Shown here piece by piece: positions 49,869-58,391 of a stretch of DNA of 64,000 nt. Position 1 is the first letter of the stretch, and the number at the start of each line of letters is the position of its first letter. The notes beneath the pieces are model-generated. The model had not been told where the DNA came from. It searched no databases and saw only the letters and a program-made list of their open reading frames with translations. The position numbers and the translations under genes are program-made. Source of the DNA: Bacteroidales bacterium (GTDB lineage Bacteria > Bacteroidota > Bacteroidia > Bacteroidales > P3); NCBI GenBank assembly GCA_017480185.1, contig JAFVBC010000019.1:1-64000 (forward strand), in the 5' to 3' direction.

Positions 49869-50546
49869 CTACACTCTAAACATTCTTTCAAACTCCTCGT
49901 TTGGAGCAACAATAGTCAATTGTTCATGGCTCACAGGATGTTCGAATGCTATTCTTCTGGCATGCAACGATATGCTTCCATCAGCATTACTGCGCGGAGC
50001 ACCATATTTCAGGTCGCCTTTTATAGGGCTGCCCATGTGCGCCAACTGACACCTAATCTGATGGTGTCGACCTGTAAGGAGGTTAACCTCAAGCAGATGG
50101 TATCCTCCGTCCGATGTTGCAACAAGCGCATATTCCAGTCGAGCCACCTTTGCACCAGGCGTGTTTGCATCCACCACATACGATTTGTTTTGTGCCTCGT
50201 TCTTTTTCAAATAGTCTTCAACCAGAGCTTGCTTATTGGGAGGTGCGTTTTTAACCACTGCCCAGTAGGACTTGGTCAATTGCCGATCCCTCACCATGAC
50301 AGTCATTCTTGACAGGGCTTTCGATGTTTTGGCAAACAGCACCACTCCCGACACAGGGCGGTCGAGCCTGTGGATGAGGCCACAAAAAACGTTGCCTGGC
50401 TTGCCATCGCGCTGCTTGATGAAAGCTTTCAACTCGTCAATCAACGGCACGTCGCCAGTCTTGTCGGCTTGCACAATCTGCCCAACCCGTTTGTTTATGG
50501 CAATCAGGTGGTTGTCTTCGTACAAAATCTGTTCTGCAGAGAACAT
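49869..50546 (-). CDS. RluA-family RNA pseudouridine synthase
   Basis: The 225-residue protein has the RluA/RluC/RluD catalytic motif GLIHRLDRPVSGVVLFAKTS with Asp62, then DRQLTKSYWAVV, LEVNLLTGRHHQIRCQLAHM and GAPRSNADGSISLHARRIAF. An S4 domain is missing, so it is the short RluA-like form. It converts uridine to pseudouridine in rRNA or tRNA; the target site is not predictable. The start overlaps the psd stop by one base, so it is the last gene of the operon that includes ftsH, cdsA and psd. Confidence 0.92.
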   Translation of the reverse strand: MFSAEQILYEDNHLIAINKRVGQIVQADKTGDVPLIDELKAFIKQRDGKPGNVFCGLIHRLDRPVSGVVLFAKTSKALSRMTVMVRDRQLTKSYWAVVKNAPPNKQALVEDYLKKNEAQNKSYVVDANTPGAKVARLEYALVATSDGGYHLLEVNLLTGRHHQIRCQLAHMGSPIKGDLKYGAPRSNADGSISLHARRIAFEHPVSHEQLTIVAPNEEFERMFRV

Positions 50547-51205
50547 TACACGATGTCGACGATGGGGCTGATGGCGTTTTTCACCTTATCGCGAAGATTT
50601 ACGTTGACATGGAAAACAAGCGGAATAAACATGTCAATTCTCGATCCGAATTTTATGAATCCCATTTCTTGATTTTGCTTCACGCGCTCCCCTTCTTTTG
50701 CATAGCACACTATGCGTCGCGCCATGACGCCTGCCACTTGACGGATGAGTATCTTCTGACCATTGTCGAGTTTCATTCCCACCTCGGTACGTTCGTTGAG
50801 GTCGCTGCTTTTGGGATATGATGCAACAAAATAGTTACCACGACGAAAACGCACATATTCCACCAATCCATCGCATGGATAACGGTTAACATGCACGTCG
50901 GTACCGCTCATAAAGATACTAATCTGCATGCACTGACCTTTGATGTAGTCTTTCTCAAACACCTCTTCCACAGCCACAATCACACCGTCGGCAGGCGAAA
51001 TCAATTGGCTTGCCGACTCGGTGAATATGCGTCGCGGTATTCTGAAAAACGATGTTATCATCAATGAGAACACCAACAATGCGGCAGCAAACAGGTAGTG
51101 GAATGGCGTCCACACCTTGACAACCAATGCCATACACAAGTAAATAAGGAAAGTTGCCCCAAAGGCTATTGCAATTATAGTGCGTCCTTCTCTATGTATT
51201 TTCAT
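50546..51205 (-). CDS. psd: Phosphatidylserine decarboxylase proenzyme (short form)
   Basis: This 219-residue protein is the short (archaetidylserine/Sinorhizobium-like) PSD. Two membrane helices lie at about 8-55, then FFRIPRRIFTESASQLISPA and DGVI. QISIFMSGTDVHVNRYPCDG and RMPR-like AGVMARRIVCYAKEGERVKQ are followed by the self-cleavage site FIKFGSRIDMFIP. Cleavage at Gly187-Ser188 would make the pyruvoyl group. It converts phosphatidylserine to phosphatidylethanolamine in the inner membrane. It overlaps cdsA by 4 nt, giving a phospholipid pair. The frame is open to 51409, but those residues lie within cdsA and lack family character. Confidence 0.94.
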   Translation of the reverse strand: MKIHREGRTIIAIAFGATFLIYLCMALVVKVWTPFHYLFAAALLVFSLMITSFFRIPRRIFTESASQLISPADGVIVAVEEVFEKDYIKGQCMQISIFMSGTDVHVNRYPCDGLVEYVRFRRGNYFVASYPKSSDLNERTEVGMKLDNGQKILIRQVAGVMARRIVCYAKEGERVKQNQEMGFIKFGSRIDMFIPLVFHVNVNLRDKVKNAISPIVDIV

Positions 51206-52071
51206 ATCGAAATAAAAACTACGTAAAACACAAAAATGACTGGAGTAACCATCAAGAGGCTGTCGAATCGGTCGAGGAAACCTCCATGACCAGGCATTAT
51301 CTTGCCACTGTCTTTCACATCGACACTGCGTTTCAACATCGACTCGGTCAAATCGCCCAATGTGCTCACAACACCTGTCAGCGCACCAACAACCGCCCAT
51401 ATACACCACGACATACTGTCGTTAAACAACGGACCTACCAGCGCAGCAAAAACCATTGTTACAATCACTCCACTAACAGTGCCTTCCCATGTTTTGCCTG
51501 GCGAATGACGCGGCCACATTTTGTGTTTGCCATACCACGAACCGCACATATACGCTGCCGAATCGTTAATCCAAACCATGGCAAGTATCATCACCAGTAT
51601 GTTCGCATGAAAGTGAAGCGCAGGCATAAGTCCCAGTGGGACACCTACATATAAAGCAGGAAGAATAGTGTAGGCTGCATCTCTGAATGGTTGTTCACTA
51701 CCACTCCACAATTGCAGCATGACCACAATGGGGAATATCAATAGCGCAAGTAGCGCAACCTGCACCAAACGCATCGGTCCACCAATAAAAACAGCAAGAT
51801 CATTACTGAAAAGCAGGAAAGTTACAATGTATGTCGCAACAAAAGATGCTACAGCAAGCACATATCCCACTCCGCGAGTTGGGTGCGCCCCCTGCTTAGC
51901 CACAATCCTAAAAAATTCGAATGTACAACCGACGGTCACAAAGAGTAAGAATGCCCCGAAAAGGCACAAACCAAAGGTTCGGTTGCCCGAAAGTTGTGCA
52001 CTATATATCGAGCCCAAGAACAACACGGCATAAACCGTCGCACTCAACGTGCGTTTCCAAAATGTTTTCAT
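51202..52071 (-). CDS. cdsA: Phosphatidate cytidylyltransferase (CDP-diacylglycerol synthase)
   Basis: The 289-residue integral membrane protein has about eight helices. The CdsA signature is SMLKRSVDVKDSGKIMPGHG then GFLDRFDS (SxxKRxxxxKD...PGHGGxxDRxD). VWINDSAAYMCGSWYGKHKM and SPGKTWEGTVSG, the family's GKTxEG segment, come earlier. It makes CDP-diacylglycerol from phosphatidate and CTP, the precursor of phosphatidylserine and thus of the product of the next gene, psd. It overlaps both ftsH and psd by 4 nt, a tightly coupled cluster. Confidence 0.95.
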   Translation of the reverse strand: MKTFWKRTLSATVYAVLFLGSIYSAQLSGNRTFGLCLFGAFLLFVTVGCTFEFFRIVAKQGAHPTRGVGYVLAVASFVATYIVTFLLFSNDLAVFIGGPMRLVQVALLALLIFPIVVMLQLWSGSEQPFRDAAYTILPALYVGVPLGLMPALHFHANILVMILAMVWINDSAAYMCGSWYGKHKMWPRHSPGKTWEGTVSGVIVTMVFAALVGPLFNDSMSWCIWAVVGALTGVVSTLGDLTESMLKRSVDVKDSGKIMPGHGGFLDRFDSLLMVTPVIFVFYVVFISI

Positions 52072-54062
52072 GCCTCTTGCGATGTTTCTTTATCGTCGGT
52101 CATCTCCCACGGACGCGGTCCATATATGCGTTCAAGGTCTTCCCTAAACAGCACTTCTTTGTCGTAGAGTTGTTGCGCCAACTCATCAAGTTGCTCACGA
52201 TGCGTTGTCAGCAACTCTTTTGCCTTGGCATAGGCTTCTTCTACCATGCGTTTCACCTCACGGTCAATAGTTTCGGCTGTCTTCTCGCTGAAAGGTTTTG
52301 TCAGACCATAGTCGCTTTGTCCCGTAGAGTCGTAGAAACTTATGTTGCCCACCTCTGGACTCATGCCATAGTAGGTTACCAAAGCTTGCGCCATTTTTGT
52401 TGCTCGCTCTATGTCATTCAACGCGCCCGTGCTTATTTTCCCATACACAATTTCTTCCGATGCACGTCCTGCCATTAGGCTCGTCATCTCGTCAAACATC
52501 TGCTCATAGGTGGTAATCTGTCGTTCTTCGGGCAAGTACCATGCAGCCCCAAGTGCTTTGCCACGTGGAACAATGGTTACCTTTACAAGTGGATTTGCCC
52601 ACCTCAACAGCCAACTAACCGATGCATGACCCGACTCGTGGTAGGCAATTGTGTGCTTTTCTTGATCAGTAAGCACCTTGGTTCGTTTCTCAAGACCACC
52701 AACAATACGGTCTACTGCATCCAAAAAGTCCTGCTTTTCTATGCGTTTCTTATTCTTTCTTGCCGCACAAAGAGCTGCTTCATTACACACATTGGCTATG
52801 TCTGCTCCAGAGAAACCAGGAGTTTGTTTTGCCAAGAAATCGCGGTCGACATAGCTTTCGCTGGATTTATCGTCGCACAACTTCAAGTTTTTCATGTGTA
52901 CAGCAAATATGGCCTTACGTTCTTCGATGTCGGGAAGTTCAACGTAAATCTGTCTATCAAAACGTCCAGCACGCAATAAAGCCTTGTCAAGTACGTCTGC
53001 TCTATTGGTAGCTGCAAGCACTATAACGTTGGTACCTGACGAGAAGCCATCCATTTCTGTCAACAACTGATTGAGGGTGTTTTCACGTTCATCGTTGCCA
53101 CCAGTGATGCCCGCACGACCTCGCGCACGACCTACTGAATATATTTCATCAATAAATATGATGCAAGGAGATTTTTTCTTTGCCTCCTCAAACAAACCAC
53201 GCACACGAGAGGCACCAACACCGACAAACATTTCCACAAAGTCGCTACCCGACATTGAGAAGAACGGAACTCCCGCCTCACCAGCTACAGCTTTTGCCAA
53301 CAGTGTTTTGCCAGTACCCGGAGGGCCAACAAGCAGCACTCCCTTGGGTATTTTACCGCCCAATTCGGTGTAGTGTTTCGGATTTTTTAGGAAGTCCACT
53401 ACCTCCATCACCTCTTCTTTTGCGCCTGCCAATCCCGCGACATCCTTAAATGTTACGTTCACTTGCTTTGTAGCATCATATTGTTTGGCGTTGGAGCGCC
53501 CCACTCCAAACAGGCCACCTATGCCTCCACCTCCGCTTTCTCCACCCATTTGTCGGCGACTCCAAGCGCTCATAAGCCAGAAGAAAAGGATGAAAATCAG
53601 TAGTGGGCCAAACCATACCAGTATTTCACGGAATGTGTTGTTTTCTTCAACTATCTTGTAACTTATGGTTTTGCCGCTGCGATCTTCGACTTTTTTCAGT
53701 TCACGGTCAAAGTGATCGTACGAGCCGATATTGTAGACATACATACCTGCGGGCGATTTACCAGCAAGTGTCTTCGAATAAAGGTCTTTGTAGGTTACCG
53801 TGTCGCGTAACAGGGCTTCTTTTTTTATGGTAATCTCTGCCCTTTTACCGTTGATAACGGTGATGCGTTCCTGGTCGCCACGTTCGAGTATACCAACCAA
53901 TTTGTCCCATTCTATATCGCGCTGTGTCGCCGACTCACCACCGCCAATCAGAGTGTAAAGCAGAGCCAGGATAATGACTCCATAGGCGATGTATATAAAC
54001 CGAGGGCGACGTGGACCGTTGCCTTTAGCGTTTCTTTGAGGTTGTTTTCTTTGTTCAGCCAT
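52068..54062 (-). CDS. ftsH: ATP-dependent zinc metalloprotease FtsH
   Basis: The 664-residue protein has two membrane helices (about 22-40 and 148-165) around a periplasmic domain. The AAA domain has Walker A GPPGTGKT (246-253), Walker B IIFIDEI (301-307), the second region of homology [20 protein letters not shown] with arginine fingers, and [20 protein letters not shown]. The M41 peptidase has the zinc motif AYHESGHA (His475, Glu476, His479). It degrades membrane and regulatory proteins at the inner membrane. The position after DEI is Tyr308 where the common sequence is DEIDAVG. The codon is TAT, so the change is in the DNA given. It overlaps cdsA by 4 nt and follows rsfS by 18 nt. Confidence 0.96.
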   Translation of the reverse strand: MAEQRKQPQRNAKGNGPRRPRFIYIAYGVIILALLYTLIGGGESATQRDIEWDKLVGILERGDQERITVINGKRAEITIKKEALLRDTVTYKDLYSKTLAGKSPAGMYVYNIGSYDHFDRELKKVEDRSGKTISYKIVEENNTFREILVWFGPLLIFILFFWLMSAWSRRQMGGESGGGGIGGLFGVGRSNAKQYDATKQVNVTFKDVAGLAGAKEEVMEVVDFLKNPKHYTELGGKIPKGVLLVGPPGTGKTLLAKAVAGEAGVPFFSMSGSDFVEMFVGVGASRVRGLFEEAKKKSPCIIFIDEIYSVGRARGRAGITGGNDERENTLNQLLTEMDGFSSGTNVIVLAATNRADVLDKALLRAGRFDRQIYVELPDIEERKAIFAVHMKNLKLCDDKSSESYVDRDFLAKQTPGFSGADIANVCNEAALCAARKNKKRIEKQDFLDAVDRIVGGLEKRTKVLTDQEKHTIAYHESGHASVSWLLRWANPLVKVTIVPRGKALGAAWYLPEERQITTYEQMFDEMTSLMAGRASEEIVYGKISTGALNDIERATKMAQALVTYYGMSPEVGNISFYDSTGQSDYGLTKPFSEKTAETIDREVKRMVEEAYAKAKELLTTHREQLDELAQQLYDKEVLFREDLERIYGPRPWEMTDDKETSQEA

Positions 54063-54080
54063 ATGATGGTAGTAAAGAGT

Positions 54081-54452
54081 TTACTTGTTTTGCCATACGG
54101 ACAGTTGTTCACCATCGCTCCATAGGTCGTCGAGGCGATAGAAAGAACGTTTGTCTTTCAAAAATATGTGTACAACTACATCAAAATAATCCATCAGTAT
54201 CCACTCGGCATTGGCATAGCCCTCTACCTTGTGTGGATTTAAGCCTGTGGCCTTTTTCACCGTTTCAAACGCAGCATCGCTCAATGCACTGACGTGAGAA
54301 GGGACATTTCCTGTGGCTATGACAAATATCTCGGCTGGTGCTCCACTTACTTTTCTCAAATCAAGGATGCGCACATCGTCGGCTTTCTTGGTGTCGAGCG
54401 TTTGAGCAACAAGACGCGCCAGGGTTTCAGATGCTTTATCGTCGTTGTTCAT
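54081..54452 (-). CDS. rsfS: Ribosome silencing factor RsfS
   Basis: The 123-residue protein is of the Iojap/RsfS family: LVAQTLDTKKADDVRILDLR, GAPAEIFVIATGNVPSHVSA, NPHKVEGYANAEWILMDYFD, and VVVHIFLKDKRSFYRLDDLW. It binds uL14 on the 50S subunit and prevents subunit joining under starvation. It overlaps tsaE by 4 nt and precedes ftsH, a gene order commonly seen in Bacteroidota. Confidence 0.95.
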   Translation of the reverse strand: MNNDDKASETLARLVAQTLDTKKADDVRILDLRKVSGAPAEIFVIATGNVPSHVSALSDAAFETVKKATGLNPHKVEGYANAEWILMDYFDVVVHIFLKDKRSFYRLDDLWSDGEQLSVWQNK

Positions 54453-54901
54453 TGTTTGTCGTAAAAAGGTTTCTCTTTGAGTTTAGGTTTTATAACAGAG
54501 GCTTCGATGGTGCGTGTTTGGTCAGTGCCACTTATAACAACCCTCACACAATCGTCGGGCAACAGGGGCTCTATGTTTTCGCTCCACTCGCAGAAGCAGT
54601 AGCAACCACTGTAGAAATAGTCGTCGCAACCAATATCGCGAGCCTCGTCAAGGTTCTTTATTCTGTAAAAGTCAAAGTGGAATATCGGCTCACCTGTGCC
54701 CGAAACATACTCATTCACGATTGCAAATGTTGGACTCGTTACCACCGTATCCACCCCCAAGTGCTTGCACAAGGCCTTTGTGAGCGTGGTTTTTCCAGCC
54801 CCCATACCACCCCAAAAAGCAAAGAAACGACTGTTGGGGAATGCCTCAAGAAGCGTGGCAGCAGCCTCGTCAATGTTCGATATGTTGTAGGTAAAGGTCA
54901 T
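54449..54901 (-). CDS. tsaE: tRNA threonylcarbamoyladenosine biosynthesis ATPase TsaE
   Basis: The 150-residue P-loop protein has FFAFWGGMGAGKTTLTKALC (Walker A GGMGAGKTT), TSPTFAIVNEYVSG (switch I), FHFDFYRIKNLDEA (Walker B region, HxDxYR) and CFCEWSENIEPLLPDD (the EW motif). It drives the TsaBD complex in t6A37 synthesis, the substrate that MtaB (31860-33191) later thiomethylates. ATG 54901 gives the standard length; ATG 54910 adds three residues. It overlaps rsfS by 4 nt. Confidence 0.94.
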   Translation of the reverse strand: MTFTYNISNIDEAAATLLEAFPNSRFFAFWGGMGAGKTTLTKALCKHLGVDTVVTSPTFAIVNEYVSGTGEPIFHFDFYRIKNLDEARDIGCDDYFYSGCYCFCEWSENIEPLLPDDCVRVVISGTDQTRTIEASVIKPKLKEKPFYDKQ

Positions 54902-54919
54902 TCGTAGCAACTATAGGTG

Positions 54920-55459
54920 TTAACGCAAGCGGTCGGCGGCGCGCACTTTTGCCTCGTCGAGCCGTATGCCACGTTGCGCAAGAAACAGCAATGCCAGCGA
55001 CACGATGGGCATAAAGGCGCTGAAATGCCACGAAGTGCTGATATTGGTCATGTCGCGAGTTGCAAGGGCATCGGCATAACCATCGACTGCCCACAAAAAC
55101 ACCAGCAACACGACCACCACATTGAGCATGAACACAACAGCTACCATACGCATCTGTATCTTGCGATTGCGAAACAAAAAGATGCAGGCCAAAGAGCCTA
55201 TGGCACACGCTGCCACAAGCACCGTGAGTGGCCACACCTTAAAGCCCGACATTTTCTGACTGTATTGCAGGGTTTCAACACCGTCAAGCAATTGGCGATG
55301 CATATCGGGAGCCATGCGCGACACGAGGTCGAGACGAGTTTCAACATGCTGGCCTGTGTTGGGCATTGAGGCTTCATATTGGGCCAATGGTGCAAAAAAA
55401 CACACCGACAGACAGCACGCTGCCAAAAGTAGCCATAGAGATTGCAGGCGTTGTATCAT
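54920..55459 (-). CDS. DUF4293-family membrane protein
   Basis: The 179-residue protein matches the Bacteroidota DUF4293 pattern: MIQRLQSLWLLLAACCLSVC at the start, four membrane helices (about 8-26, 75-95, 105-127, 145-162), and the conserved tail RGIRLDEAKVRAADRLR. The function is unknown; it sits in the inner membrane. It lies 18 nt upstream of tsaE and 28 nt downstream of the DoxX-like gene on the same strand, so it is part of the operon. The conserved C-terminal DEAxVRxADRLR is what lets me name the family. Confidence 0.88.
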   Translation of the reverse strand: MIQRLQSLWLLLAACCLSVCFFAPLAQYEASMPNTGQHVETRLDLVSRMAPDMHRQLLDGVETLQYSQKMSGFKVWPLTVLVAACAIGSLACIFLFRNRKIQMRMVAVVFMLNVVVVLLVFLWAVDGYADALATRDMTNISTSWHFSAFMPIVSLALLFLAQRGIRLDEAKVRAADRLR

Positions 55460-55487
55460 CGATTAACAGGTTGTTGTTTATGCTTAT

Positions 55488-56627
55488 TCAAAGTTGGTCT
55501 ATACTCAATTTCATAGGCTGCCTACTTTTATCCATCACCGTGGCATCCTTAATATACATAAATCCAGGATTGCCTCGCATGACGGTTTTAATGGCAGTGG
55601 CATCGGCAAAGTAGCAGTCAACAGCGGCAAGTTCGTTGTCTTGCAACCAGGCAAATGCTTCGTCGGTCAATGCCGATGTTAGTATAGCAATTTCCGTGCC
55701 ATTCTCTTCGGCCAACCTCACAGCCCGACGTATAGCCACCGCATCGCGCTTGTCAAGTTTCTCAAGTTTGTGGATGGTAACCACAATGAGACCATCGCGC
55801 GCAGGCAACAAGTCGGCAGCATGATCTTCGCCCGAAGTGTCGAGCATTGAGAAGCCCTCGGCACGAATCTCGTTGGGGTCGACCACACGGCTGCTTTGCC
55901 ACTCCCACTGTTCTTTCCAACCAGGTTGCTGCATCAGCTGCATCAGCTGCGAGGCCTCTATTTGCACGGTGTCGCCAGTGGCAGTGTTGGCATACACCAA
56001 GTAGGTCCTCACTGGTGCATTGCTTTCAAGATCCATCATCACATTGCCTTTCTTCCACGGACGGAAGTCGATGACAGGCTCGTGGTTGATGTTATAAAGG
56101 CAGAATATCATCATGACAACGAGCGATGCCAACAGCACAACACCGTCGCGCTCAAAACGACGTTTGTAGCGCACATTGCGAGTCAAGAATATCCACACCG
56201 TGGGAATATCCAGGGCAATGTTTTTCCAAAAAGTCTGCCAATTTGTCAACTTGACAGCATCGCCAAAGCATCCACAATCGGTTACCTTATTGGTTAGGGC
56301 ATCAATCAGTGTGGTGATGGTAAAGAAGATCATCATCACGACCAAACCCCATGCCGACAGGCGACGATAGGCATTGGTTACGAGCAACATACCCACCAAA
56401 AACTCGGCGCAAATAAGTCCTACCGATAGCACTCCAGCCAGCGGTTGAGCCCATGCAAAGCCCACGCTGCCAATGCTCCAAGCGGTCATATACTCCTCTA
56501 TCTTAAAGGTGGTGCCCATGGGGTCAACCCCTTTGACAAACGACGAGAAGAGAAACACCAATCCCACCAGCCAACGGGCTACACAATTGAGGGTGGCGTT
56601 GAGCGATGTGTCTTTCATGGCACTCAT
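55488..56627 (-). CDS. DoxX/MauE-like membrane protein with C-terminal soluble domain (BT_3928-like)
   Basis: The 379-residue protein has four N-terminal helices (about 8-150). LNATLNCVARWLVGLVFLFS and FVKGVDPMGTTFKIEEYMTA lie early, with the cysteine motif VTDCGCFGDAVKL after helix three. A fifth segment (VVLLASLVVMMIFCLYNINH) leads to a soluble domain of about 190 residues (VLPAR-like DLLPARDGLIVVTIHKLEKL, TEIAILTSALTDEAFAWLQD, MRGNPGFMYIKDATVMDKSR). This domain resembles a thioredoxin-like fold without a CxxC. The layout fits the Bacteroidota DoxX-family proteins found next to DUF1599. A redox or membrane-protein role is possible; the function is unknown. The start is at ATG 56627 or 56636, overlapping the DUF1599 stop. 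Confidence 0.78.
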   Translation of the reverse strand: MSAMKDTSLNATLNCVARWLVGLVFLFSSFVKGVDPMGTTFKIEEYMTAWSIGSVGFAWAQPLAGVLSVGLICAEFLVGMLLVTNAYRRLSAWGLVVMMIFFTITTLIDALTNKVTDCGCFGDAVKLTNWQTFWKNIALDIPTVWIFLTRNVRYKRRFERDGVVLLASLVVMMIFCLYNINHEPVIDFRPWKKGNVMMDLESNAPVRTYLVYANTATGDTVQIEASQLMQLMQQPGWKEQWEWQSSRVVDPNEIRAEGFSMLDTSGEDHAADLLPARDGLIVVTIHKLEKLDKRDAVAIRRAVRLAEENGTEIAILTSALTDEAFAWLQDNELAAVDCYFADATAIKTVMRGNPGFMYIKDATVMDKSRQPMKLSIDQL

Positions 56628-56628
56628 T

Positions 56629-57204
56629 TTAACCATTATTTTGTTCCTCCTCGGCCAGACGCACAAGGCAGAAGAGCGAGTAGTTTACAATATCCATATA
56701 TCCACCTTCAACGCCCTCGCTCACCAAAGTAGAGCCACTATTATCCTCTATCTGTTTAATACGCAATATTTTCATCAGAATGAGGTCGAGCATTGACGAC
56801 ACACGCATGCGTCGCCAAGCCTCGTCGTAGTCGTGGTTTTTGTCGAGCATGAGTGTAAGCGGGCGCTGAAGTGCAGCGTCATAGAGGCGCAAAGCCTCGT
56901 CAAGTGGCAGGTAAATCGGCGCATCGTCGGTCAACGACAATTGCATCAGTGCCATAACAGCATAGTTCACCATGGCCACAAACTCGCCCCTCACGTCATC
57001 GCCCACACGATTTTCGCCCCCATCTTGCAGGGTGCGTATTCGACAGGCCTTGATATAGATCTGATCGGTGAGCGATGGCAGCCGCAGCACGCGCCACGCC
57101 GTGCCATAATCGCGGGTCTTGTCTTCAAACAGCCGTCGGCACACTGTTGCCTCGCGTTCTATCTCAACGCGAGTGCGATTATCCTTTTGTGCATTTTCAT
57201 TCAT
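56629..57204 (-). CDS. DUF1599-family protein (duplicated domain)
   Basis: The 191-residue, all-helical cytoplasmic protein is made of two similar halves. CRRLFEDKTRDYGTAWRVLR, LPSLTDQIYIKACRIRTLQD and VNYAVMALMQL correspond to DKNHDYDEAWRRMR, VSSMLDLILMKILRIKQIED and VNYSLFCLVRL. This is the DUF1599 pattern (nucleotide-modification-associated domain 1). The function is unproven; the acidic D-Y-x-x-A-W and E/D positions suggest a nucleotide-binding MazG-like helix bundle, which is inference. It is the first gene of the minus-strand operon that runs to rluA. The start is at ATG 57204; 13 residues further upstream lack family character. Confidence 0.85.
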   Translation of the reverse strand: MNENAQKDNRTRVEIEREATVCRRLFEDKTRDYGTAWRVLRLPSLTDQIYIKACRIRTLQDGGENRVGDDVRGEFVAMVNYAVMALMQLSLTDDAPIYLPLDEALRLYDAALQRPLTLMLDKNHDYDEAWRRMRVSSMLDLILMKILRIKQIEDNSGSTLVSEGVEGGYMDIVNYSLFCLVRLAEEEQNNG

Positions 57205-57328
57205 AACCTCCTTACAACGTCCATTGCACACATTTATTGCCACCGCAACAAAGAAAAGTGGCCATTTCCCGTAAAAACACCTCGTATCAGTCTGACATCA
57301 AGGATGTTTTACATGCGCCCCACCCCAA

Positions 57329-57421
57329 CATCATCGCCCTATCATCTCCCTATCATCGCCTGATCAACTCCCTATCATCTCCTACAGTTCTTCAGTCAAA
57401 GTGGGAGATGATAGGTCGATG
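57329..57421. repeat. 11-nt-unit fold-back repeat, copy E (mixed unit types)
   Basis: Units CCCTATCATCT, CCCTATCATCG, CCTGATCAACT and CCCTATCATCT lead into a hairpin of CCTATCATCTCC (57371-57382) with GGAGATGATAGG (57404-57415). The loop contains GTTCTTCAGTC (57387-57397), as in copy D. The element lies in the divergent gap between the DUF1599 operon and folP. The shared left flank ATCATCGCCCTATCA also occurs in copy A. Confidence 0.87.
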
Positions 57422-57536
57422 ACAAGAAGCAAATGCGAAGAGGATGCCTACCTGCCACAAGGTAAACTTTTGTTTATCCGATGTGCAATATATAACTGTA
57501 TGGCCGCGTTTCTTACGCTAAACAAAGCAATGTGAA
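57422..57536. other. folP upstream spacer
   Basis: AT-rich sequence between repeat copy E and folP, expected to hold the folP promoter. I could not identify a convincing TAnnTTTG box; TAAACTTTTG at about 57462 is two bases too long. Together with copy E this accounts for the 332-base gap after the DUF1599 gene. Confidence 0.4.
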
Positions 57537-58391
57537 ATGGAAATGAAATCATTTAGCATAGTGTCGCGCGGAGAGATGCATCGCTTCTGTCGCCCAGTGG
57601 TGATGGGGATACTCAACGTTACGTCAGACTCGTTCTACGACGGTGGTCGCTACACCAATGAGAAAGCCATGCTCGAACATGCCGAAGAGATGCTTGAGCA
57701 AGGTGCCGATGTAATAGATGTGGGTGTCATGTCGTCGCGCCCAGGGGCCATGATGCTCGATCCCTCTACCGAGGCACAACGTCTATCGGCAGTCGTAGCC
57801 ACACTGCGCAAACACTGGCCCCAAGCGTTGCTCTCGGTCGACACCTGTCAGAGCCTGCCTGCCAGAGCTGCCGTTGAGGCTGGTGCCGACATCATCAACG
57901 ACATCGGAGGTGGCAGCCTCGACCAGCAAATGTTCAGCACCGTGGCCGAGTTGCAAGTGCCCTACATACTGATGCACATGCGTGGTGTGCCACAAACCAT
58001 GCAGCAACTGACAAACTACGACGACATTGTAGAAGACCTGTCGGTCTACTTCTCGCAACGTCTACACCAGCTGCACCTCATGGGGGTGAAAGACGTGTGG
58101 CTCGACCCAGGATTTGGTTTTGCAAAAACGGTCGACGACAATCATCTTTTGCTTCACAACATCGACCAGTTGTGCAACTTATTCGAACAACCGATGGTGG
58201 CCGCACTCAGTCGCAAAAGTATGATATATAAACGTTTAGACACCACCCCCGACCATGCTCTCTACGGCACTATTGCACTTGACACCGTAGCCCTCATGAA
58301 GGGCTGTCGTGTGCTACGTGTGCACGATGTCAAACCCGCTGTTGACACGGTGCGTCTGCTCTTCGACAGCCCCAATCCCTCCGTCTCATGA
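57537..58391 (+). CDS. folP: Dihydropteroate synthase
   Basis: The 284-residue TIM-barrel enzyme of folate synthesis has PVVMGILNVTSDSFYDGGRY (pterin/pABA loop 1, about 21-40), GADVIDVGVMSSRPGAMMLD, SVDTCQSLPARAAVEAGADI and INDIGGG. YILMHMRGVPQTMQQLTNYD, LDPGFGFAKTVDDNHLLL, LSRKSMIYKRL (the SRKS(M/F)I signature) and the ending RVHDVKPAVDTVRLL follow. It condenses dihydropterin pyrophosphate with p-aminobenzoate. The serine in VMSSRPGA and other sulfonamide-contact residues look ordinary. The stop overlaps the cdaA start by 4 nt, a gene pair frequent in Bacteroidota. Confidence 0.95.
   Translation: MEMKSFSIVSRGEMHRFCRPVVMGILNVTSDSFYDGGRYTNEKAMLEHAEEMLEQGADVIDVGVMSSRPGAMMLDPSTEAQRLSAVVATLRKHWPQALLSVDTCQSLPARAAVEAGADIINDIGGGSLDQQMFSTVAELQVPYILMHMRGVPQTMQQLTNYDDIVEDLSVYFSQRLHQLHLMGVKDVWLDPGFGFAKTVDDNHLLLHNIDQLCNLFEQPMVAALSRKSMIYKRLDTTPDHALYGTIALDTVALMKGCRVLRVHDVKPAVDTVRLLFDSPNPSVS

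Noticed and set aside
50546-51409. 68-residue N-terminal extension of phosphatidylserine decarboxylase
   Set aside because: It falls entirely within cdsA on the same strand and is rich in Cys and Trp, unlike the family; the ATG at 51205 gives the standard N-terminus.
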